Assembly: GCA_019426215.1 (NCBI GenBank)
Contig: CM033397.1
Coordinates: 26,600,480-26,664,479 of the forward strand
Length of the DNA: 64,000 nt
Source: Buddleja alternifolia
Taxonomy: Eukaryota; Streptophyta; Magnoliopsida; Lamiales; Scrophulariaceae
Direction of reading: 5' to 3'
Shown: in pieces, positions 10,252 through 22,106 of the stretch
Layout of the letters: the number at the start of each line of letters is the position of its first letter
How positions within the stretch are numbered: the stretch's first letter is position 1
Translations under genes and position numbers: made by a program
The notes under the pieces: model-generated
Databases searched by the model: none
Seen by the model: the letters and a program-made list of their open reading frames with translations, nothing else
What the model was told of the DNA's origin: nothing

Positions 10252-12248
10252 TTACCAATTACTATTAATGAAATTTTTTGTTGTTTCGGGCAATCTCTCG
10301 AGTATGATTTGCTTGTTTGTTTCCCATATCGTAGGCACATAACTCTTCAAATATCGCCCGTTTAGTGCTCTACCATACTCAGCTTCGTCTAAATAGCTAA
10401 ATTTATATGAGTTTCCAGTTAATTTCTGGGAAATCAAGAATGGCCCTTCCCATGTAGGTGACCACTTACCATCAGAAGGATTTTTCGAACCTTCTGGAAA
10501 AATAATTTTCCATACTAAGTCCCCTTTCTCGAAAGACCTTTCTTTTACTTTCTTATTGTAACTTTTTTCAACTCTCTTCTTTTAAGACTCGATTTGTCGT
10601 AAGGCAGATATCTGTAACATTTCATGATCTAACATTTCAATGTTCATATTCTCAGCATACTCCTTCGACGTGAGCAATGTTTGTTCCAAAATCCTCTTCG
10701 ATTTTACATTGACTTCTAATGGTATCACTGCTTCATGCCCGTAAACTAACTAAAAAGAAGATATCCCAAGACTATCGTTCTTAGGGCCCACAAAGTATCA
10801 ATTAACAGTTCATGCCAATTCCTCGGATTATTGTTTTTCATCTTCAAAATGCACCCTTTAATTAACTTGTTGGATGATTCGGCTTGTCCATTCGCTTGGG
10901 CGTACTATGGTGTGGAGTTGAGTATTTTTATCCCGAATTGAGTCACAAATTCGAGCATCTCTGTGCTATTAAAGACTCTTGCCTGATCAACCGTTATGGA
11001 TTCAGGGATTTCAAATCTAGTTATAATGCTTTCCTTGATGAAATCAATCACTTGTTTCGAGTTGATATTCTCGAATGCCTTGGCTTCGACCCATTTTGTA
11101 AAATAATCAGTAGCCACCAAAATATAACTGTGCCTTTTAGACGAGGCCGGCTTGATTTCGCCAATGATATCCATAGACCATCCTCGAAAAGGCCATGGTT
11201 TAATTTTAGATTTCAATTCGACCGTAGGTTGCCTTAATATCTTGCCAAACCTTTGACACCGTTTACATCCTTTGGCGTAATTTATACAATCACGGATGAT
11301 GGTGGGCCAATAAAATCCGTATCTGTGTATCAACCATCTCATTTTATGGCCTTCTTGATGGGCACCACAGACACCTTCGTGTGTTTCCGCCATTGTTATC
11401 AAAGCCTCTTCTAAATTGAGACATTTCAGTAAAATCCCCTGGGAATCTTTCCTGTACAATTCGTGTCCGTCATAAAAATAATGGTGAGCCATTAATTTTA
11501 ATCTGCTCGAGAAATCCCCTTGAGATGGGTTCTGTAGGTAGTTAATAATTTCGAGGCACCAGTCATCTTTCTCTTTCATGATATCTAGCTGCTTAGCAGT
11601 TAAGTTCCATTGCTCGAAAGGTATCAACACCCTTGGTTCGAGCCGAATTGATGTTTCGAGTAGACCGGGATCCACCCTATACCCTGATGCCAACTGAGCC
11701 AAATCATTAGACGTTTGATTATTTTCTCTCAAAATATGAGTAACCTTGACAGTTTCGAAATATTTTAGAAACTCGTGGACTCGAGCGAACGAGGTTATGG
11801 CGATTGGGCTTATACATTTAAACATTCCTCTTACTTGATTTATGATTAGTTGGAAATCACCTTTTATTCCGATGTTTCTTGTGTTCATCTCAAGCAATAT
11901 TTCTAAACCCAGAATAAGGGCTTCATACTCTGCCCTATTATTTGTGCAATCTCCTTCGATTTGGGCGTACATTTTCGTGATTATCTTATTTGGGGATATG
12001 ATATATATACCGATTCCCGCACTATCTCGAGTGCTAGATCCATCGAAATACAAAACCCATGGTACCAAATTTATGAGGTTAATCTCGATGTCACCAGGTA
12101 TCTCTTCCAATTTCGAAGGACGATCGGCTAGGAAATCAGCCAACGCTTGGCCCTTTATGGCCTTCTGTGGTACATATATCAAATCGAATTGGAGTAGACT
12201 AAGACTCCATTTGCTAAGACGCCCTTTTACTAATGGCTGATTCATCAT
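10252..12248 (-). pseudogene. A2 second RNase H and integrase
   Basis: Open from 12248 to 10905 (447 residues). The order is the ALADFLADRP connector, then the second RNase H with YFDGSSTRDSAGIGIY, NNRAEYEAL, IKGDFQLI and ENNQTSNDLAQLASG (the GDSQL Ser is Phe here). The integrase zinc domain follows with GAHQEGHKM and CKRCQRFG, then the core with GWSMDIIGE and ITVDQARVF. A TAG at about 10902 replaces a Tyr codon just before NGQAESSN, so the catalytic Glu lies beyond the stop. The C-terminal piece is at 10437-10252 (ALNGRYLKSYVPTIW), the usual end of Tat integrase. There is a deletion near 10757 relative to A1. A host of stops rules out activity. Confidence 0.87.
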
Positions 12249-12304
12249 AATTTAATCACATCTGTTAGTGATAGCACCTCCACAACATACGCAGCAAAAT
12301 AATG

Positions 12305-12928
12305 TCATAATTTTATGGACGCGAAATAGAGGCTGAGGCACCACTTCTCGATTGAAGTATATCTTTTCTCGGCATCATTCAACATCCTGCTCAAGTAGAA
12401 GACTGCTTGTTCGAATCCTCTATCATTTTCCTGTACCAAAAGACACCCAATCGAACTTTCTGCTGCTGATATATACAGCCGTAATTTCTTCCCTTTTCGA
12501 GAGGAAATTAACACCGAAAGTTGCGTTAGATATTCTTTTATCTTTTCAAAAGCATCCTGTTGTTCTCTTCCCCAAGTAAAGTTTTCTCCATCTTTCAGGT
12601 GTAAAAGTGGGGAGGATGCCTCTGTCTTGCCGGCTAGATTCGATATAAATCTCCGTAAAAAGTTGACTTGTCCGAGGAAACGCTGTAACTCTTTAGTCCC
12701 AATAGGTCTTGCTTCTAGAATCGCTTTAGATTTGTTTCGATCAACCTCTATACCTTTGTTATGGATTAGAAATCCCAAGAAGTTCCTTTCTTTTACTCCA
12801 AACGCGCATTTTAACGGATTCATCTTTAAACTGAAACGTCTTATTCGTTCGAAGATTTCGATCATAGATTCTATATGTTCTGTATGAGTTTGGGCTTTAA
12901 CAACAATGTCATCGATGTACAGCTCCAT
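12305..12928 (-). pseudogene. A2 RT catalytic end and first RNase H
   Basis: It starts right after the stop that splits RT. YIDDIVVKAQTHTEHIES at the beginning is the RT active-site loop (YIDD, both Asp present). Then come FSLKMNPLKCAFGV, NFLGFLIHNKGIEVD and FLGQVNFLRRFI of the RT thumb, followed by RNase H with LYISAAESSIGCLL and FYLSRMLNDAEKRYTSIEKW. The usual first Asp of RNase H is absent (ISAAE). It ends with a TGA where A1 has an Arg codon before HYF, a C-to-T change typical of methylated DNA. The next segment is in another frame. Confidence 0.87.
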
Positions 12929-13813
12929 TTACTTTCCAATGAGATCATGAAACATGTAGTCCATGGTTCTCTGATAGGTAGCCCCTGCATTTTTTAAACC
13001 AAAAGGTATCGCTACCCATTCGAAAGTGCCTATAGCACCCGGGCATCGAAAGGCCATTTTATGTCTGTCGGCCTCGGCTATTTTCAATTGGTAATAACCC
13101 GAGTAGCCATCCATAAAGGACAAATATTGATATCGGGCCGCTGCGTCCATCATAGTGTCAGCCATGGGTATCAGATATTTGTCTTTTGGCATAGCTTTGT
13201 TTATGTCTCTGAAATCAATGCAAACTTGCACCTTTCCATTCTTTTTGATCACTGGGACTATGTTTGCTAACCATTCAACATATCTCGTTGGCCTAATCAA
13301 TTTAGCTTCGACTAATTTTTCAATTTCTTCTTTAATTGCCCCCATTAAATCGGGTGATAACCGCCTTGGGGCTTGAATGATTGGCTTAAAATCAAACTTT
13401 ATAGGCAATTCGTGTCGGGCTATCGACATATCTATTCCTGGTATTTCGTGATGAGCACATGCAAAACAATCTTTATAATCATGTAATATTTGGATTAGTT
13501 CATCTCTCTCACTCTGGCCCATTTTCAAGCTAATATAAGTTAGCCTGGGTTCTTCGAGTGTACAGAGATTAACACCTTCTAATGGGTCCTGGATATTCTG
13601 TCTGATATCCTCGTCAGGTTCTTTAATCCCTTCTTCGATTATATTTTCTTCGGTTTGATTCTGTTGTTCGAAACTATGTGCATCAAAATTCGAATTGTTC
13701 CCTTCAATTATATTTGCAGAATATTCGTGTAACTTCACATCAAGCTGTTCGAGTACTACCATTTTAAAAACATTATCTATTACATTCGAATGTTCGGTAC
13801 TATCCATAAACAC
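12929..13813 (-). pseudogene. A2 reverse transcriptase, N-terminal two thirds
   Basis: 294 residues: an acidic leader (EEGIKEPDEDIRQN), then RT with ELIQILHDYKDCFACAHHEI, RRLSPDLMGAIKEEIEKLV, VIKKNGKVQVCIDFRDINK, LSFMDGYSGYYQLKI and IPFGLKNAGATYQRTMDYMF. It stops with TAA after DLIGK, four residues before the YIDD loop. A1 has a Ser codon (TCA) at that place, so one C-to-A change split the enzyme. The second copy has the same stop, so the mutation is older than the duplication. Confidence 0.88.
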
Positions 13814-14840
13814 AGATTTCTACTTAATCTAGATTCCCCTTCGATCTGGGCACATCCCTTCGCCATAAGGTGGTCTTCGGTTCCTATTCTTCTTTTCTCA
13901 CTGGTTATCTCCTCAGCCTTTTTGATGGTCGGGGCTGGTGAAACTTCCTTGTCTTTCATCTCGAGGCCTTCAACTCTGTACCTAGCATTCACAATTTGTG
14001 TATCAACAAAATATGAATAGCTTCAGCCTTAACTATTTTGAATTTAGCACCATTCCAACATATTAAAAATTGATGCAAAGTTGAAGGTAGACAACAATTC
14101 TAGTGAATCCAGTCTCTATCGAGCAGTGTGTTAAAGGATGAGCTCGTTTTCACCATAAAAAATGCCGAGTATGAACTCATAGATCCTTCTTTAACTCTAC
14201 ATGGTAGGACCCCCAATACTTTAGTTGTTTGTCCTGAAAAACCATAAATTGCCACGTCGGCAACCACTAAGTCTTTCGAGGACTTTCCTAGCGTTACTAG
14301 AGTGCTTTCGAGTAACACATTGACAATTGGCCCGTTGTCTACTAAAACTCTATTAATTTTAATTCCTTCGATTTCCACTTTGACATAGAGTGGTTTCACA
14401 TGGTTATTATTTATTATTTCTTTCGAAAATAATAACTCAAAAGCATGTTCGTTTTCATTTTTTCTATTGTCAGTTTTATAATTGACAAACCTAAAACAAG
14501 GGGAATTACCTCCTCCTGGAGCAGTTAATGCTTCCAAGGTCTTTTCTTCCTCGTCTAGCTCGCCTTCTTTCACGGCAAATTCTGCTAGTAATATGGTTAC
14601 CATGTTACAGCCTGCTTCGTCTTCGAAATTCATAGCCCTTCGAACAGAGACTTCCTTTCCCTTTGTCTCCATCTCGTCCAGAGTATCATCTAAAAGCATG
14701 TCCAAATCATCCCCTGACTCGAAACCACCTATGTCGTTTTCTCCTATCCCGACATTTTTCTTCTGAAGGTTCGCGTCCCTTATCTGATCGCTTAAATTGT
14801 CCATTTCTTTCTCGAAATCATCGGGGTTCGATTTCCCCAC
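13780..14840 (-). pseudogene. A2 aspartic protease region
   Basis: The 14840-14100 frame (246 residues) starts with an acidic stretch (DDLDMLLDDTLDEMETKGK) and then the retropepsin-like part: MVKTSSSFNTLLDRDWIH at the end and INRVLVDNGPIVNVLLES at the active site. Tat proteases have an Asp-Gly pair here (VDGGA or VDDGA). A2 has VDNGP, while the second copy keeps VDDGA, so the active site was hit after the duplication or differs between haplotypes. The 13992-13780 piece is the spacer toward RT. The enzyme would cut the Gag-Pol polyprotein. Confidence 0.78.
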
Positions 14841-14851
14841 TATCTTCGATT

Positions 14852-15630
14852 TCAGGATCCCTTTGGCCAGAGCCTACTGCTGCATTCCCATCGCAACGGC
14901 GGCTCTCGAATAGACCACCTGTTGGGCGATCGACTTTGCCCTGTGATCTCTGCTGTGCTCAAAATTCCTGCGATAGTCATTTCCCCTTGGATGATTAGGC
15001 AGCAAACCTCGTCCCCTTTGTCCTCGAAAATGTCTTTGCGAAGGCATTGGACTCGGTAGTCTGTTGCCAAATTCCTGTCTCGACCTTTTACTCTAACTTT
15101 CCATCCTATGATAAGCGGGGACTCAATTGGGGTCGTTTTCAATTACCTGTAACCTTACCAACTCGTAGTGGAGAGTATCGGCACAGTGATGGCACAAAGC
15201 CTTTTGTAGTTTGGTCAAATTATTCACCATTCGAACGGGTGTTTCGTACTTGGTTTCACACAGGGGCATTTCGAGCACCTGTTTGTAAGTTCTCTCTTCA
15301 TCTTTTGAATTCTCTCTAGGAGGTTCGATTTCCTCCTGTTTCTCTTTTAACTTTCCCTCTGGGGTCAATCCCAGAATCTCCTCTCTGTCGAGGGCAACGT
15401 GATCAGACCCCTCTCGAGCCGCTTAGTAGTGAAGCGTCTGAAGATTTGGCATTGATCTGTAGTATGGTGTTCATGTGCCATCTGCACATCCCTTCTAGAC
15501 CATCGTCTTTGACCTTCGAGAAAGTCAATATCCCTTCGTTGATCAGGCGATTGAAAGTCCTGATTGCTACTTTGGTTTTGATCGTGGCCTGAGACACAGA
15601 ACATTCAAGAGTGTTAATTTCGAGACTCAT
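14852..15630 (-). pseudogene. A2 gag-protease spacer region
   Basis: Overlapping short frames (15630-15403, 15604-15365, 15368-15123, 15142-14852) cover what must once have been one coding stretch between the Gag nucleocapsid and the protease. Recognisable content is the basic/acidic chain EGKLKEKQEEIEPPRE and LTKLQKALCHHCADTLHYEL. I recognise no domain beyond its place in Tat polyproteins. A1 has lost about 1 kb of this region. Several frame changes are present. Confidence 0.6.
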
Positions 15631-15689
15631 AATGGGAAAAGGATCTTCATCTATATTGGTTTTTGTACATCAGGGAAAATTAAGTCTTT

Positions 15690-16402
15690 CTAATCTATTT
15701 TTTCTTGGATTAAATTTTGGAATAAAATGCAATCGTTCATGTCGTGTGAGAAAGCATTGTGCCATTTACAATATGGTTTTCCTTTTATTTCAGATTTCGA
15801 AGGAATTCGATGCTTTCCTTTAAATTTTAACTTTTTGTTAGCTAATAACCAGTCGAAAATGTGTTCAGCTTTTGTTACATAGAAAGTATAATTCTTTTCT
15901 TTCTTAGTTTGTAATGAACCGGTCTCCATACAGTACTTTGGTTCAAGGGCTCCACATTGAAAGGGAGGCCCTTTCACAAATTCTACAAGGCCGACTTCAT
16001 ACGCCTCTTCGAACACCAATGGGGTTCCTATTTCAAAGGCATTAAAGCCTTGGTATTTTCTATTATTTTCCTTTCTAAGCATGTTTTCGTATCTTATGGC
16101 ACTTTCGGCTAAGCTTCTAAAATCAACAAAGGGCATACCATCGAATCTCAGCCTATATTCGAAGGTCATGTCCTATTGGGCTAACTATACAAACTCAATT
16201 TTGGGCGAATTAAGATGACACTTAACTCTTGTTTTCTTAAATCGTGTTAGGAATTCTTCGACTGACTTTCCTATATTCTGCCTTATCTTAGCGAGGTCAC
16301 TCATCGATATCCCCGGATCTGTTCGAGCAAAATGATTTTGAAATTGGAACTGCATCTCGCCCCAATTATTTATGGAATTCAGGGTCAGACTTATATACCA
16401 AT
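15690..16402 (-). pseudogene. A2 gag, C-terminal half, cut by the Athila insertion
   Basis: The frame from 16402 leftwards begins in the middle of the Gag core (WYISLTLNSINNWGEMQF, FARTDPGISMSDLAKIRQN), passes a stop and frame change near 16180, then continues 16169-15690 with MTFEYRLRFDGMPF and the C-x2-H motif CKWHNAFSHDMNDC. The N-terminal half of this gag is not on this side of the Athila copy. In the second copy it lies across the Athila element at 38140-39322. The apparent start at 16424 belongs to the inserted LTR. Confidence 0.82.
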
Positions 16403-17622
16403 TGACACGACAAAATCCTAGCAAGAGAACTAGGTCGCGTAAGTAGTAAAGTAGATTTCTAAGTCCGGGGTTATCGTATCCGCAGGGACAACTATAATCT
16501 AAGTACCAAGACTACTATATTACTCAATTCTAAGTTAAATCGGTCGATAGAAAGGTTGATTAACTAATTAATAAATACTAGAAAATAAACTAAGGCAACG
16601 TCACACCAAATAAAGGGAGGAAACAATAGAGAGAAGCGATCAAGGCACATGGTTCAACCGATTATGCATTTAGATTGTGATTTAGGTTCTATTGGATTAT
16701 TAGATTGATTTAGCTAAGGCAAAATTCCCTAACGTACGTACTACCCAATCTCTTGGCATAGCAACCCTACCCTTGGTAACGATTTCCTATATATCTCTAT
16801 ATGAAAACCCGATTAACGAGGATGCATTTAAGGTCTAGGAATTCCCCACGTGAATGGAAAGCCACCTAAAGAAACCGAGTCTCTCTCTAGTCGGTTTAAC
16901 TATAGGGTATTCAATGTTTATATCTTCCCTAGGTTATTATCTCTCGATCTCTAACCTAGGCATTTTATCAAACACTTGGTGATCAAGCAAATGTAGCATT
17001 GAGATCAAATATTGAATACATAGCTAAAACCAAAATTAATCCAATAAACACCAACAAATTTAGCTCATATTCATGTCAAAAGTGCAAATATAAATCATAT
17101 AAGTCATAGGAGATTTGAACAAATTCAAGAAACAAATATGTAAAAACTCCCTAATTCTTGTAGAGATGTGGATTCCTTGTTGAATTCTCCATGTTTTGAT
17201 CTTCAATCTTCTCTTCTAAGCTCCCTCTCTCTCTATTTTCGTGTGGTTGCTGATATCCAAGGTGAGTTAGGGTAAAAAATGGCTAAAAGAGGTATTTATA
17301 GGCCAACACTGCCGCCTCGAACGCCGCGGCGTTGGCTACTGCTTGTGAACGCCGCGGCGTTCGCTTGTTTGAACGCCGCGGCGTTGGCTACTGCTTGTGA
17401 ACGCCGCGGCGTTCGCTTGTTGAACGCCGCGACGTTGCCTTGAAAAATTCCAAAAATTGTTTCATTTTTCCTTCGGTTCTTGCTCTTTCCTCCGGCTGTT
17501 ACCCCATCTGAAAAGTCAAAGCAAACCGGGTTCAAAGCATCATATGTGATCAAATTATTAAAGAAACAATCAAAATTAAGTTGATAAAAGGGGTAAAACT
17601 TGTGTAAAAATAACATATATCA
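16403..17622 (-). repeat. Athila-like LTR, first copy (1220 bp)
   Basis: Starts TGACACGACAAAATCC and ends TAACATATATCA on the plus strand, with CCAAT before it (16398-16402). It is 51 bp shorter than the LTR at 26206, mainly because of a 52-bp deletion near 17057 between two ACAAAT repeats. Confidence 0.88.
17320..17436. repeat. Five 14-bp GC palindromes in the Athila LTR, first copy
   Basis: AACGCCGCGGCGTT repeated five times with 9-14 bp spacers, the last decayed to AACGCCGCGACGTT. It lies just upstream, in the sense of the element, of the TATA box at about 17292-17300. Confidence 0.9.
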
Positions 17623-18770
17623 ACTACCCCCAAACTTAGCTTTGATCGTCCTCGATCAAATAGAATCAAGCGCACACATGAAGATTGAAAAGTTAATTTG
17701 CCAAATCATACACACCACAACAAGCATTATACCTTCTGAGAAGTTTTGGAATAGTCACCCAAAGCTTTGAACATTCAACAATTCAAAAACCACACAAAAT
17801 CTTAGTTTCCATCCCTAAATCATGAACTCCCACATCCATATTCATGTCAAGAGCACACTTTAGAAAAGATTATGCAAATCAACTGGAAAGTAAAGACATT
17901 GAAACAATTCAATATTTGTTAACTCATCGGTGTGTATAAAGTGCAAAAGTCACAATCAAAAGGTCTTTCCGGCTTGTAACGTAAGGCTAGGTGATGGCTA
18001 GGACCGGAAGATATGGATAAAGTGACTAAGTCAAGAGAGCCTATACTCAAAATCATCAATCTAAATTCGCAAATAAACTACACAAACTTTCACAACTTAT
18101 CACTTATCCCTTTTTCATTCTCTTTTGCCTTTCAACTTACAACCCCCAAACTTGTTTCTTTTCATATCGGGTTGTACACAGAATTCCAAGCCAAATGATC
18201 AAAATGAGTGCCAAGATTCAAGCCTAGTCGAGAGCACAATTTTTTTTTTCATATATATATATCTCTCTCTCGACTATTTAGCCCATTGCTCAAGTTTTCA
18301 TTTCATCCCCTTTTTTACATAATACTTCAAACCTCAAATATCCCAACATAGCCAAAACATCACTATCTACTCATACATTCAAATCAAAACAAGGTGACTA
18401 CCCATATTCAAGTCAAATGATATGAAGTTCTAAACTCTCTTGATTGGGTGCAAGACATTGTTTTTCTTTTAGGCTAGAAGGGGGTTGTCTTGGCATATGA
18501 TATAAAGACGAATGGTGGTTTCTAGTATGCTTAGCACACTCCATTCTTATCAATACGGCTCAAATCAAGGTCTAGAGATTATGCAATATAGAGAAGGCCA
18601 AAATGTAAGGCTAACAACAATGAAAGATGGCCTAAATCATTTTATGACTTTACAACATTAATACACACTTCAAAAATCAACAAAATTGAAGTTCAACGTT
18701 TTAGTCTGCAAGAATTCGCATAACATGACTAAAAGGGCTTTCAAGTCACAATATATGACATTTACATAAG
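17623..18770. other. Athila 3' noncoding interior, first copy
   Basis: After the polypurine tract complement there is AT-rich, gene-free DNA with a poly-T run followed by (AT) and (CT) repeats near 18240-18275. It corresponds to 27477-28627 in the complete element. No coding frame worth keeping. Confidence 0.7.
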
Positions 18771-19440
18771 ACAGCCCGATCCTTCTGTACCTTTGATGGG
18801 AAACCCCTTTTTTATGTTCAGTTCCCTGACGGTTTTCCCCTATTTCGGACCTTACAACTTCTGTCCCTCGAAAGGGATCCTACCGCGTAAAGCCTTAATC
18901 CTTCAATTTTTCCTAGTTGTTCTTTTGATTTCTGTATGCCTCGGTGACCTTCACTGCATTTATTTCTTATACCTCAGTCCTCTCCAAGAGACTCCCATTT
19001 CTCCTTCTCTGACGCTAGACATCGGTCCTCTCTTCGAAGTAGTAATTTACTTCTTCAGGTTTTGTCTTTAAAAAGCTGTCTTCCTCTCCGTCTTTTTGAT
19101 CCACTCTTTTCTATTTTTCATGGACTACTATGACCTTCGAACGCCCCTTGTGCCAAGGCCTTCATTCGGTCACGAACCTCCTGTCCGCCTAACCTTTTCG
19201 ATTTCCATTTAGCAGTAGCCCCTCTCCAGAGGTGTTCTCCCGCTCATATGGCCTTGTTCTATCTTCTGGGACCTTTTCCCTTCTAATTAAGTTTATGGTA
19301 TCTTATTACATTCATCCTTGGAACAAAGCGTCGAGAGATGTCCCCCTTCGTCTTCGAACATGTCTGCGTCCCTGGTTCTTCACTTGAAGATGATCTACCT
19401 TTGTCTATTTTAGTGTTTTTTTATTTCTTTTCTTTTGACG
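18690..19440. other. Junction of the 9.8 kb tandem duplication, indel-rich
   Basis: The Athila interior ends at about 18770, a short unmatched stretch (TTACATAAGACAGCCC) follows, and the Tat antisense gene restarts at GATCCTTCTGTACC (18779, equal to 8969). On both sides the sequence differs from the other copy by many one-base gains and losses, often in homopolymers. Beyond 19440 the copies agree at about 99%. This pattern looks like unpolished long-read sequence or a faulty join. Confidence 0.75.
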
Positions 19441-20016
19441 TTATATTCGAGTAATATATTACCACATTGGTGGTGCAGATGCCTTGGAGTTTTCTATGGT
19501 TGGTTTTAGTGAAGTGTTTCACGATATTAGGGTTTGACCCACTACTCCCAGTTAGTCGAAAGGTTGCAGTTTTACCTTGATGAGGCGTCTTCGAGGCTGA
19601 CCGAGAAGTGGCTACCCATCTTCCAGTCCACTCGTGAGGTGCTCGAGGCTAGTCTTGCCCATTTTCACACCTTACTGGCCCAAGGAATCAACCCCTTCGA
19701 AGCAGACGTGTCTGCCGCTCATCATTAACAGATTAATCAACTCCAGGATCGGACAGTTGTCTTGGAGAGAACTCGGGCTTCTTACTTGGAGAAAATCGCT
19801 TCTTTGGATGCCCAAATAGCTACACTGCAAACTCGAAGAGGGTAGCTTATCGATTTTGCTAATAAAGTTGAAGAAGACGTGGCGTCCCTTAATGGTCAAA
19901 TGATTCAATTGAACCACGAGCTCGAAGAAGTGGTCAAACCAGCCCTTCAGGAATGGGATGCTTTCGAATCCTCTCTAGATATTTTGTTTACTTGCTTGAA
20001 TTTTATCAAGTATTAA
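18779..20016 (+). pseudogene. Antisense extra gene, second copy
   Basis: Counterpart of 8969-10211. The last exon (19479-20016) is almost identical to A2, with the same frame loss before LVERLQFYLDEASSRL, the same TAA after SAAHH and the same TAG after TRRG. It therefore also encodes the helical C-terminus. Upstream, exons and introns are still visible (for example CTTGAAG followed by an intron ending GGTGCAG) but carry many single-base indels, so splice sites and frame cannot be trusted in 18779-19440. The first 58 bases of the A2 exon are absent. Confidence 0.65.
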
Positions 20017-20056
20017 ATTTTTCTTTTGGTATTTGTTCCTTTGTAATCATCGAATA

Positions 20057-22050
20057 TTACCAATTACTATTAATGAAATTTTTTGTTGTTTCGGGCAATC
20101 TCTCGAGTATGATTTGCTTGTTTGCTTCCCATATCGTAGGCACATAACTCTTCAAATATCGCCCGTTTAGTGCTCTACCATACTCAGCTTCGTCTAAATA
20201 GCTAAATTTATATGAGTTTCCAGTTAATTTCTGGGAAATCAAGAATGGCCCTTCCCATGTAGGTGACCACTTACCATCAGAAGGATTTTTCGAACCTTCT
20301 GGAAAAATAATTTTCCATACTAAGTCCCCTTTCTCGAAAGACCTTTCTTTTACTTTCTTATTGTAACTTTTTTCAACTCTCTTCTTTTAAGACTCGATTT
20401 GTCGTAAGGCAGATATCTGTAACATTTCATGATCTAACATTTCAATGTTCATATTCTCAGCATACTCCTTCGACGTGAGCAATGTTTGTTCCAAAATCCT
20501 CTTCGATTTTACATTGACTTCTAATGGTATCACTGCTTCATGCCCGTAAACTAACTAAAAAGAGATATCCTAAGACTATCGTTCTTAGGGCCCACAAAGT
20601 ATCAATTAACAGTTCATGCCAATTCCTCGGATTATTGTTTTCATCTTCAAATGCACCCTTTAATTAACTTGTTGGATGATTCGGCTTGTCCATTCGCTTG
20701 GGCGTACTATGGTGTGGAGTTGAGTATTTTTATCCCGAATTGAGTCACAAATTCGAGCATCTCTGTGCTATTAAAGACTCTTGCCTGATCAACCGTTATG
20801 GATTCAGGGATTTCAAATCTAGTTATAATGCTTTCCTTGATGAAATCAATCACTTGTTTCGAGTTGATATTCTCGAATGCCTTGGCTTCGACCCATTTTG
20901 TAAAATAATCAGTAGCCACCAAAATATAACTGTGCCTTTTAGACGAGGCCGGCTTGATTTCGCCAATGATATCCATAGACCATCCTCGAAAAGGCCATGG
21001 TTTAATTTTAGATTTCAATTCGACCGTAGGTTGCCTTAATATCTTGCCAAACCTTTGACACCGTTTACATCCTTTGGCGTAATTTATACAATCACGGATG
21101 ATGGTGGGCCAATAAAATCCGTATCTGTGTATCAACCATCTCATTTTATGGCCTTCTTGATGGGCACCACAGACACCTTCGTGTGTTTCCGCCATTGTTA
21201 TCAAAGCCTCTTCTAAATTGAGACATTTCAGTAAAATCCCCTGGGAATCTTTCCTGTACAATTCGTGTCCGTCATAAAAATAATGGTGAGCCATTAATTT
21301 TAATCTGCTCGAGAAATCCCCTTGAGATGGGTTCTGTAGGTAGTTAATAATTTCGAGGCACCAGTCATCTTTCTCTTTCATGATATCTATCTGCTTAGCA
21401 GTTAAGTTCCATTGCTCGAAAGGTATCAACACCCTTGGTTCGAGCCGAATTGATGTTTCGAGTAGACCGGGATCCACCCTATACCCTGATGCCAACTGAG
21501 CCAAATCATTAGACGTTTGATTATTTTCTCTCAAAATATGAGTAACCTTGACAGTTTCGAAATGTTTTAGAAACTCGTGGACTCGAGCGAACGAGGTTAT
21601 GGCGATTGGGCTTATACATTTAAACATTCCTCTTACTTGATTTATGATTAGTTGGAAATCACCTTTTATTCCGATGTTTCTTGTGTTCATCTCGAGCAAT
21701 ATTTCTAAACCCAGAATAAGGGCTTCATACTCTGCCCTATTATTTGTGCAATCTCCTTCGATTTGGGCGTACATTTTCGTGATTATCTTATTTGGGGATA
21801 TGATATATATACCGATTCCCGCACTATCTCGAGTGCTAGATCCATCGAAATACAAAACCCATGGTACCAAATTTATGAGGTTAATCTCGATGTCACCGGG
21901 TATCTCTTCCAATTTCGAAGGACGATCGGCTAGGAAATCAGCCAACGCTTGGCCCTTTATGGCCTTCTGTGGTACATATATCAAATCGAATTGGAGTAGA
22001 CTAAGACTCCATTTGCTAAGACGCCCTTTTACTAATGGCTGATTCATCAT
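20057..22050 (-). pseudogene. A3 second RNase H and integrase
   Basis: Open 22050-20707 (447 residues), same as the A2 equivalent except for two residues (FLKHFETVK and AKQIDIMKE here). It shows the second RNase H motifs (YFDGSS, NNRAEYEAL), the integrase zinc ligands (GAHQEGHKM, CKRCQRFG) and two of three catalytic acids before the shared TAG stop. The integrase tail is at 20242-20057. Small indels separate the copies near 20560 and 20640. Confidence 0.87.
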
Positions 22051-22106
22051 AATTTAATCACATCTGTTAGTGATAGCACCTCCACAACATACGCAGCAAA
22101 ATAATG

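Larger units (their letters stand above)
8911..16402 (-). mobile_element. Tat-like gypsy element A2, first copy of the duplicated block
   Basis: Minus-strand element with integrase (10252 onward), second RNase H, first RNase H, RT, protease and the C-terminal half of gag, broken at 16402 by an Athila LTR. The opposite-strand extra gene occupies 8911-10211. It is about 99% identical to 18779-26205 over most of its length, sharing the same stops (TAA before YIDD, TGA after FASIKL, TAG in the integrase). It lacks both LTRs: the 5' part lies beyond the Athila break and is present only once in the window, after the second copy (38140-40235). Confidence 0.88.
16403..18770 (-). mobile_element. Partial copy of the Athila-like element, 3' LTR and adjoining interior
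   Basis: Matches 26206-28627 almost base for base: the 3' LTR (16403-17622), the polypurine tract complement (CTACCCCCAAAC at 17625) and about 1.1 kb of noncoding 3' interior. It stops at about 18770 in the middle of the Athila interior, where the second copy of the Tat block begins. No coding sequence is included. The last 80 bases show one-base losses in homopolymers compared with the second copy. Confidence 0.85.

Noticed and set aside
11842..12240. Plus-strand frame of 132 codons, repeated at 21644-22042
   Set aside because: It is the mirror of the RNase H-integrase coding strand. Its conservation follows from the minus-strand gene, and it has no motif of its own.
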